DNA of 64,000 nucleotides from Clostridium omnivorum (GTDB taxonomy: Bacteria; Bacillota; Clostridia; Clostridiales; Clostridiaceae). Made by a program: the position numbers and the translations under genes. Location of the stretch: the NCBI RefSeq assembly GCF_026012015.1, contig NZ_BRXR01000001.1, forward strand, positions 4,055,501-4,119,500, given 5' to 3'. The notes below the pieces were generated by a model that worked only from the letters and a program-made list of their open reading frames with translations, did not search any database and was not told the origin of the DNA. Of this stretch, positions 58,024 to 64,000 are shown one piece after another; position 1 is the stretch's first letter, and every line of letters starts with the position of its first letter.

Positions 58024-59619
58024 ATGGGTAAGCTATCGGAGTTATTTAACAGTTTAAAAGAAAAATGGCTAGGTATAAGTAAAGGCAAAAAGATAGCTTC
58101 AATAGTTACATTAGTAGGGGTTATAACAGCTTTGATATATTTAACTGTATCTTTAAATTCCGTTAAGTATTCAGTATTATTTTCAGATTTAGATGCAAAA
58201 GATTCCAAAACAATAGTGGATAAGCTTAAAGAGCAGAAGGTAACCAATGTTAAAATACAAGGAAATTCAATTTTAGTTCCTTCCGATCAGGTTGACAGTT
58301 TAAGGTTAACCTTAGCTCCAGATATTTCTGATGGAAGCAGTGGATGGGAATTATTTGATAATACTAGTCAATTTGGTATAACAGATGCTGAAATGCAAGT
58401 TAAATATCAGAGAGCTCTACAAGGTGAACTAGAGAAGACTATTAAAAGTTTTCCACAAGTGGATAAAGCTAAGGTGGCATTAGTAATGCCTGAGGATAGC
58501 GTTTTTGTAAAGGATTCAACACCGGCCTCAGCCTCAGTAACACTTTTATTGAAATCAGGTCAAAAGTTAAATGAAGAACAGGTAAAATCTATTGTAGCTT
58601 TAGTATCCGGAAGTGTTAAAAATCTTCCTAAGGAAAATGTTCAAGTAATAGATAACAATATGACTTTACTCACAAAGGACTTATATAATAATGATAATAT
58701 CGCTACTTCAAACACAGCAAATGAAAAACAACAGCAGATGAAAAAGGAATACGAGAAATATTTAGAAGATAAAGCTATGGCCGTGTTAGGCAAGGCTTAT
58801 AAAGATAAAGTCGGAATAAAAATAAATGCAGATTTGAATTTTGATGCTAATAAAACTGTAAGTACAACTTATGATCCTAAAGGTACAGTAGTCAGTGAGC
58901 AAAAGAAGTATGATGCTAATCCAAATGGAACTAGTACTCAGACTTCTCAAAGTCCTGTTGATAATAATATGGTTAATGGGTCAGCCTCTACTACTACAAA
59001 TGCAAATGGAACCATAGTTCACAGTGAAGAAATAAATAACTATCAAGTAGGATCTACACAGCAGGAAACTATTAAGGCTCCAGGGGATGTTAAAAGATTA
59101 ACAGCTTCTGTTATTGTAGATGGAAATCTAGATGAAGCCACAAGAAGCTCAATTAAGAATTTAGTTTCTGCAGCAGTAGGCATTAATGATACTAGAGGTG
59201 ACGTAGTTAGTGTTGAAGGACTAGCCTTCGATACAACAGCTCAGAATCAGCAGAAAAAAGATTTGCAAGCTTTACAGCAAGAGCAGGATAAGGAAAATAG
59301 AATGAAGATTTACACATACGCTGGGATTGGAGCTGGAATTTTACTGTTGGTAATTATAGCTGCAATAGCGTTAAGAAAGAAGAACAAAAAGGAAGCTCCA
59401 GAAGGAGAATTTGAAGATTTTGTTTCAGCTAAAGGTATAGATGTAGTTATTGGGGATGAAGAAAAGAAGGAAAAAATAGAATTTGAGCCTATAGATTTTG
59501 ATAATGAAGCAATGGATGAAAAGAAGCATATTGAAAAGGAAATTAAGAAATATGCATCTGAAAAGCCAGAGCAAGTCGTAGATATCATCAAATCTTGGTT
59601 GGCAGAAGATGAGAGGTGA
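58024..59619 (+). CDS. fliF: FliF MS-ring protein
   Basis: 531 residues. Two membrane segments near residues 27-45 and 430-450 flank the periplasmic ring domains (YSVLFSDLDAKDSKTIVDKL, EKTIKSFPQVDKAKVALVMPE). The C-terminal cytoplasmic tail ends in a FliG-binding helix. The start at 58024 follows AAGGAGTG; the GTG at 58015 falls inside that site. Confidence 0.95.
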   Translation: MGKLSELFNSLKEKWLGISKGKKIASIVTLVGVITALIYLTVSLNSVKYSVLFSDLDAKDSKTIVDKLKEQKVTNVKIQGNSILVPSDQVDSLRLTLAPDISDGSSGWELFDNTSQFGITDAEMQVKYQRALQGELEKTIKSFPQVDKAKVALVMPEDSVFVKDSTPASASVTLLLKSGQKLNEEQVKSIVALVSGSVKNLPKENVQVIDNNMTLLTKDLYNNDNIATSNTANEKQQQMKKEYEKYLEDKAMAVLGKAYKDKVGIKINADLNFDANKTVSTTYDPKGTVVSEQKKYDANPNGTSTQTSQSPVDNNMVNGSASTTTNANGTIVHSEEINNYQVGSTQQETIKAPGDVKRLTASVIVDGNLDEATRSSIKNLVSAAVGINDTRGDVVSVEGLAFDTTAQNQQKKDLQALQQEQDKENRMKIYTYAGIGAGILLLVIIAAIALRKKNKKEAPEGEFEDFVSAKGIDVVIGDEEKKEKIEFEPIDFDNEAMDEKKHIEKEIKKYASEKPEQVVDIIKSWLAEDER

Positions 59620-59625
59620 TAGATA

Positions 59626-60642
59626 ATGCCCAGAGAAGCAACTAAATTGACTGGGGTACAAAAGGCAGCTATTCTGTTCATAACTTTGGGTCCTGATGCA
59701 GCTGCAGCTATCATCAAGAAATTGCCTGAGTCAGAAATACAAAAAATAACCTATGAAATTGCTAATATATCACAAGTAAAATCAGAACAAAAGCAAGAGA
59801 TATTGAATGAATTTATAGAAATAAACAAAGCAAGGGATTATATTCTTGAAGGTGGTCTAGATTATGCTAGAGATCTTTTGAGTAAGGCACTAGGACTTCA
59901 AAGAGCAAAAGATATTCTTGATATGGTGACTGAAGCTACTCAGCAGTATAGACCATTTGGAATAGCTAGAAAAGCTGATGCACATCAGCTTTTGAATATA
60001 ATAACCAATGAGCATCCACAAACCATAGCACTTGTGCTTTGTTATCTTCAAACAGATAAGTCAGGTCAAATTTTATCAGCTTTACCAGATGATGTTCAAG
60101 CAGAGGTTGCTTATAGAATTGCAAATATGAGCAATATTTCACCTCAGGTTATTAAAGAAATTGAGAAGGTATTAGACAATAAGCTATCATCAGTAGTTAA
60201 GTCTGATATGAAGGTTATTGGTGGAGTAGATACTCTTGTAGATATACTGAACCAAGTAGATAGAACTACAGAAAAGAATATTACAGAGAGTCTAGAAAAG
60301 GAAAATGCAGAACTAGCAGAAAAAGTAAAACAATCTATGTTTGTATTCGAGGACATAATTACATTAGACGATGTTTCAATACAAAGAGTTTTAAGAGAAG
60401 TAGAAACAAAGGAATTGGCTCTGGCACTAAAGGGATGCTCAGAGGAAGTTGCCAATGCTATTTTTAGAAATCAATCTAAGAGAGCAGCAGCATCACTAAA
60501 GGAAGATATGGAATTCTTAGGTCCAGTAAGACTTATGGATGTTGAAAAATCTCAGCAAAAGATTGTTAGTATCATAAGAAGATTAGATGAAGCAGGAGAA
60601 ATTGTAATTTCCAGAGGTGGAGAAGATGCAATCATCGTATAG
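59626..60642 (+). CDS. fliG: FliG motor switch protein
   Basis: 338 residues. LTGVQKAAILFITLGPDAAAAI opens the FliF-binding N-terminal domain; the middle EHPQTIALVLCYL and the C-terminal charged torque helix (RNQSKRAAASLKEDMEFLGPVR) are present. The protein transmits torque from the stator. GAGAGGTG precedes the ATG. Confidence 0.96.
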   Translation: MPREATKLTGVQKAAILFITLGPDAAAAIIKKLPESEIQKITYEIANISQVKSEQKQEILNEFIEINKARDYILEGGLDYARDLLSKALGLQRAKDILDMVTEATQQYRPFGIARKADAHQLLNIITNEHPQTIALVLCYLQTDKSGQILSALPDDVQAEVAYRIANMSNISPQVIKEIEKVLDNKLSSVVKSDMKVIGGVDTLVDILNQVDRTTEKNITESLEKENAELAEKVKQSMFVFEDIITLDDVSIQRVLREVETKELALALKGCSEEVANAIFRNQSKRAAASLKEDMEFLGPVRLMDVEKSQQKIVSIIRRLDEAGEIVISRGGEDAIIV

Positions 60643-61393
60643 AGTTATAAAAAATAACCACGTTCAAAGCTTAGGAAATAAAGAAATAAGCACAGAGTTT
60701 ATAAAGGTTCAAGATAAAGAGGAAATAGAAGAAAATATAAAAAATAACTTTGAAAGCTATGAAACACTTGTTAACACAATGATGGAGAATGCAAGGAGAA
60801 AAAGTGATAAAATTCTTTCAAGTGCATATCAGGAAGCACAATTTGTGGAAAGTGACTCTAGGCTAAAAGCTGAACAAATAATGCAGGAGGCTTATAGCAA
60901 GGGTTACGAGGAAGGCAAAGCAAAAGGCTATGAAGAGGCCTACAATGATAACTTTCCGAAAGTTCAACAGCAGTGTCAGAGTATAAAACAGCAGGCCGAA
61001 GACATACTATTTGAAGCAAAAAAAACTTATGAACTTTATTTAGAGCAAAAGAAGCATGAAATTAAGGATTTTATTTTAGAAACGGTTGAAACCATCTTGA
61101 AGCAATCTATACAAAATGAGGATTCACTAGAAAAAATGATATATAGTGCACTTGAAGATACTAAAAATGCTAAGTGTTTTATTATCAAATGTCACAGCAT
61201 GTATGTAGAAAATCTGAATAGTAAAAAGGACATTTGGAGAGAACAACTTGCTTTTAAAGGAGATATATTTGTGCTAAAAGATGATTCATTAGAACCAGGC
61301 TCTGCTGTAATTGACAAAGGTACAGGGAAAGTAGTAGTAAGTATTGAATATGCATTGGATAAATTAAAGGAGCTCCTTGAAGGGAATGAATAA
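60626..61393 (+). CDS. fliH: FliH export ATPase regulator
   Basis: 255 residues. A coiled-coil N-terminal half and the GYEEGKAKGYEEAY repeat are typical of FliH/YscL; the C-terminal part (ETILKQSIQNEDSLEKMIYSAL, EPGSAVIDKGTGKV) contacts FliI. The ATG at 60626 lies after GAGGTGGAG and overlaps the fliG stop by 17 bases. Confidence 0.9.
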   Translation: MQSSYRVIKNNHVQSLGNKEISTEFIKVQDKEEIEENIKNNFESYETLVNTMMENARRKSDKILSSAYQEAQFVESDSRLKAEQIMQEAYSKGYEEGKAKGYEEAYNDNFPKVQQQCQSIKQQAEDILFEAKKTYELYLEQKKHEIKDFILETVETILKQSIQNEDSLEKMIYSALEDTKNAKCFIIKCHSMYVENLNSKKDIWREQLAFKGDIFVLKDDSLEPGSAVIDKGTGKVVVSIEYALDKLKELLEGNE

Positions 61394-61395
61394 TA

Positions 61396-62706
61396 GTGAT
61401 TGATATAGATTTCGGACAATTGAGAACTAAAATTTCTGAGAGCAATTTTAATTATGTAGAAGGAATAGTTAAGAAAGTTATTGGGCTTACTGTGGAAGTG
61501 GAAGGTATAAGGGCTTTTGTAGGAGAGGTATGCATTATATATAATGATAGAAATCATCCTATTTCCTGTGAGGTTGTTGGTTTTAAAGAAGATAATGTAA
61601 TATTGATGCCGCTAGGAGAGCTTATAGGAATTGCTCCAGGGTGTAGAGTGGTACCACAAGGAAAACCCATGAGTATTCAATGTTCTGAACAGCTTTTTGG
61701 AAAGGTTTTAGATGGCCTTGGAAATCCAATGAGTGGCGAGGAGCTAAGAGGGGGAATACCTTACTCACTTGATACTCAGCCACCTGATCCGCTTAAGAGA
61801 AGGAGAATAAAAGAAATTTTACCTACTGGGGTTAAAGCTATAGATGGTTTTTTAACTTGTGGAGAAGGACAGAGAATAGGTATATTTGCTGGTAGTGGTG
61901 TTGGAAAAAGTACTACCCTGGGTATGATTGCAAGATATGCTGAAGCAGATGTTAATGTTATTGCTCTTATTGGTGAAAGAGGAAGAGAAGTTTTGGATTT
62001 TATAGAAAAAGACCTTGGGGAAGAAGGTATGAAAAAATCCATTGTAGTGTGTGCAACTTCAGATAAGCCAGCATTAGTAAGACTAAAAGGTGCCTTTACT
62101 GCTACAGCAATTGCTGAGTACTTTAGAGATCAAGGTAAAAAAGTGATACTAATGATGGATTCAGTCACAAGATTCGCAATGGCACAAAGAGAAGTTGGAC
62201 TAGCTACCGGCGAGCCACCAGCTACAAAAGGATATACACCATCAGTATTTGCTATGCTGCCAAGACTTATGGAGAGGGCAGGAATGTCTAGTAAAGGATC
62301 CATAACTGCATTTTATACTGTACTTGTTGATGGTGATGATTTTAATGAGCCAATTGCTGATGCTGTTAGAGGTATTCTAGATGGACATATAGTGCTTTCC
62401 AGAGCATTGGCTGCAAAAAACCATTTCCCTGCAATAGACATTTTAAGTAGTATCAGTAGACTTATGTCAGAGGTTGCCACCGAGGAGCATAAACAGGTAG
62501 CTTCCTTTGCCAGGGATTTATTAGCCACTTATAAGGACTCAGAGGATTTGATTAACATAGGTGCTTATATTAAAGGAAGCAATAAAAAAGTTGATATGGC
62601 AATAGCTTATAACGATGAAATAGAAAAGTTCCTAAAGCAAGGAATGGAAGAACATGTCAGTTTTAATGAAGGCATTGAATCGTTAAAAAGTATTTTTATG
62701 AGTTAG
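61396..62706 (+). CDS. fliI: FliI flagellar export ATPase
   Basis: 436 residues. Walker A AGSGVGKS (165-172), Walker B VILMMDSVT and the catalytic IGERGREV segment are intact. It is the F1-beta-like ATPase of the type III export apparatus. The start is GTG at 61396, after AAGGGAA, 3 bases after fliH. Confidence 0.95.
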   Translation: MIDIDFGQLRTKISESNFNYVEGIVKKVIGLTVEVEGIRAFVGEVCIIYNDRNHPISCEVVGFKEDNVILMPLGELIGIAPGCRVVPQGKPMSIQCSEQLFGKVLDGLGNPMSGEELRGGIPYSLDTQPPDPLKRRRIKEILPTGVKAIDGFLTCGEGQRIGIFAGSGVGKSTTLGMIARYAEADVNVIALIGERGREVLDFIEKDLGEEGMKKSIVVCATSDKPALVRLKGAFTATAIAEYFRDQGKKVILMMDSVTRFAMAQREVGLATGEPPATKGYTPSVFAMLPRLMERAGMSSKGSITAFYTVLVDGDDFNEPIADAVRGILDGHIVLSRALAAKNHFPAIDILSSISRLMSEVATEEHKQVASFARDLLATYKDSEDLINIGAYIKGSNKKVDMAIAYNDEIEKFLKQGMEEHVSFNEGIESLKSIFMS

Positions 62707-62719
62707 GAAGTGATGTTCC

Positions 62720-63157
62720 TTGGAAGGGTATAAATTTAGATTACAAAAATTATTAGATATCAGGCTTGATAAAGAAGAAGAAAGCAAAAGAAATTTTAAG
62801 GAAGCACAAAGGAATAAAACTCTAACTGAACAAAAACTCTTAGATTTAAAGGAAAAACAAAATAAGTACACTTTAGGCAGTTCAAAAGAAACTATAGTAG
62901 AACAAAAAATAAGAAGGGCCTTTTTAGATTCAGTGATAAGGTCTATAGATGAAGTTTCCATAGATTTGAATAAAAAAAATCAAATACTTGAGGAAAAAAG
63001 AGTAGAGTTAAAGCAAAAACAGATTGAACGTAAAACAGTTGAAACATTAAAGGACAAGCAACTTAAGGCTTTTATTAAGGAGCAACAGCTCATTGAACAA
63101 AAGACTAATGATGAATTTGCCCTTTATGGTTTTATAAGAAATCATGAAGGGAGGTGA
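62720..63157 (+). CDS. fliJ: FliJ export chaperone/coiled coil
   Basis: 145 residues, almost fully coiled coil, with the N-terminal YKFRLQKLLDIRLDKEEESK typical of FliJ. It is the central stalk-like partner of FliI. The start is TTG at 62720, with AGGAAGTGA upstream; no nearby ATG is in frame. Confidence 0.88.
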   Translation: MEGYKFRLQKLLDIRLDKEEESKRNFKEAQRNKTLTEQKLLDLKEKQNKYTLGSSKETIVEQKIRRAFLDSVIRSIDEVSIDLNKKNQILEEKRVELKQKQIERKTVETLKDKQLKAFIKEQQLIEQKTNDEFALYGFIRNHEGR

Positions 63158-63161
63158 TTAT

Positions 63162-64000
63162 GTGAATGAGATAAGCTTTCAAAATAATATTACAAAAGTT
63201 TCAGGTGCTAAAGATGGTATACAGTCAAAAGATACTAAAAATGAAGGATCAAGTTTTAAAGGTATTTTAGATAAGGTTTCTTCTAGCACAGACTCGAAAG
63301 TAAAAAAGAACTTAGAAGGTCCTAAAAACACAATTGATGAAAGAAAAGCTGAATGTACGAATAATAATGGTACAAAAGTTGTCTATGATAATAAAGATAA
63401 GGCAACAAATAGTGATGAAAATGAAGCTATAAATGACAATAGAAATTTTATAAAATTATCCAGCAAAGAACTAGCTAAGCTTAAAGAAATCCTTGCCAAA
63501 TTACAGGTTTCTTCTGATAGTCAAATTAGCATAGATGATAAGTCTGAACTTAATTTAGACCGAGTTATGCAGATTATTAAGGGAAATTTATATAAGTTAA
63601 ATGATGTACTAAAAAATAAAAATTTATCTATGGCAATTGGAGATAATGTAGATTTGATTAATGAACTAAATGAAATGAAAAATCAAATTGAAAATCTAAT
63701 AAGTGCTATTGATACAGCTACTGCTTTAGGTGATCAGTCAAGTAAAGAAGCAAAGGATATTTTAAATGCTGATTTGTCAGAACATTCAACTAATGCAGAA
63801 AAGAATGAAACTAATGATCCAAGTATAAAGGCTTCAGATACTGTACTAGCTCTTTGTGGCATGGCTTCAATTCTTTCAGAAATTGCTGCGTTAAAAGCAG
63901 AAAATAGTACAGAAGAATCAGTGAAAGAAATACAAGCATTAAATAAAGATATAACTACAATAGAAGAACTTATAAAAAGCAGTAACCAAATTGGCCCTGA
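63162..64000 (+). CDS. fliK: FliK hook-length control protein, N-terminal part (cut by window end)
   Basis: About 279 residues, still open at the window end. The start is GTG at 63162, with GGGAGGTGA just upstream; an ATG two bases earlier runs straight into TGA and is not used. The sequence is Ser/Asn/Lys/Glu-rich and low in complexity (SSSTDSKVKKNLEGPKN, NNNGTKVVYDNKDKATN), as FliK N-termini usually are. The conserved C-terminal FliK domain lies outside the window, so the name rests on position after fliJ and on composition. Confidence 0.72.
   Translation, partial: MNEISFQNNITKVSGAKDGIQSKDTKNEGSSFKGILDKVSSSTDSKVKKNLEGPKNTIDERKAECTNNNGTKVVYDNKDKATNSDENEAINDNRNFIKLSSKELAKLKEILAKLQVSSDSQISIDDKSELNLDRVMQIIKGNLYKLNDVLKNKNLSMAIGDNVDLINELNEMKNQIENLISAIDTATALGDQSSKEAKDILNADLSEHSTNAEKNETNDPSIKASDTVLALCGMASILSEIAALKAENSTEESVKEIQALNKDITTIEELIKSSNQIGP

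Overview
The window comes from a low-GC, Gram-positive, motile, spore-forming anaerobe, most likely Clostridium sensu stricto. The evidence is the AT-rich sequence, strong GGAGG-type ribosome binding sites, an alpha/beta small acid-soluble spore protein, single-chain pyruvate:ferredoxin oxidoreductase, the [FeFe]-hydrogenase maturase HydE, and a large flagellar/chemotaxis locus of clostridial layout (FliY, CheC, CheD, FliW, CsrA, FapA). I see no rRNA, tRNA, CRISPR array, insertion sequence or prophage.

Region 1 (1-23.5 kb) is mostly housekeeping: the end of parE and all of parC (topoisomerase IV), a KimA-like potassium transporter, an M16 peptidase, a MogA/MoaB protein, a small DUF1450-like protein, hydE, a RecJ-type DHH exonuclease, a histidine kinase broken by one extra A in an A7 run, a spore SASP, murG, a beta-CASP RNase-like protein, a LysM-CAP secreted protein, PFOR, a Cys/His-rich DUF1292 protein, a HAD phosphatase and a class IV aminotransferase.

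Region 2 (23.5-34 kb) is a chemotaxis and switch operon: fapA-cheW-cheD-cheB-cheR-cheA-cheC-cheY-cheW-fliM-fliY. Region 3 (34-42 kb) is the late flagellar operon flgM-flgN-flgK-flgL-fliW-csrA-flaG-orf-fliS-fliD-fliT, followed by the main flagellin gene. Region 4 (43-55.2 kb) is a flagellin glycosylation island: two Maf-type (DUF115) transferases, a CgeB-like glycosyltransferase, a decayed family 2 glycosyltransferase, and a pseudaminic-acid type pathway (SpsF, PseI, PseC, PseB, PseG). The island has a formyltransferase but no PseH acetyltransferase. Region 5 (55.4-64 kb) holds a second, divergent flagellin and the basal-body/export operon flgB-flgC-fliE-fliF-fliG-fliH-fliI-fliJ-fliK, with fliK cut by the window end.

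The regulatory layout is readable. Sigma-D (FliA-type) promoters with the pattern TAAA-N15-xxCGATAw stand before fapA, flgM, flagellin 1, maf1 and flagellin 2, with a weaker one before pseC. The flagellin 1 leader carries a hairpin with an AGGA loop plus a second GGA at the Shine-Dalgarno, as expected for CsrA control, and csrA and fliW are encoded about 4 kb upstream. The flgC-fliE gap holds a compact RNA-like element with crossing complementary segments next to the fliE ribosome binding site; I do not recognise it as a known riboswitch. The most interesting points are this leader, the probable 7-N-formyl nonulosonate pathway, and the CsrA-flagellin circuit.
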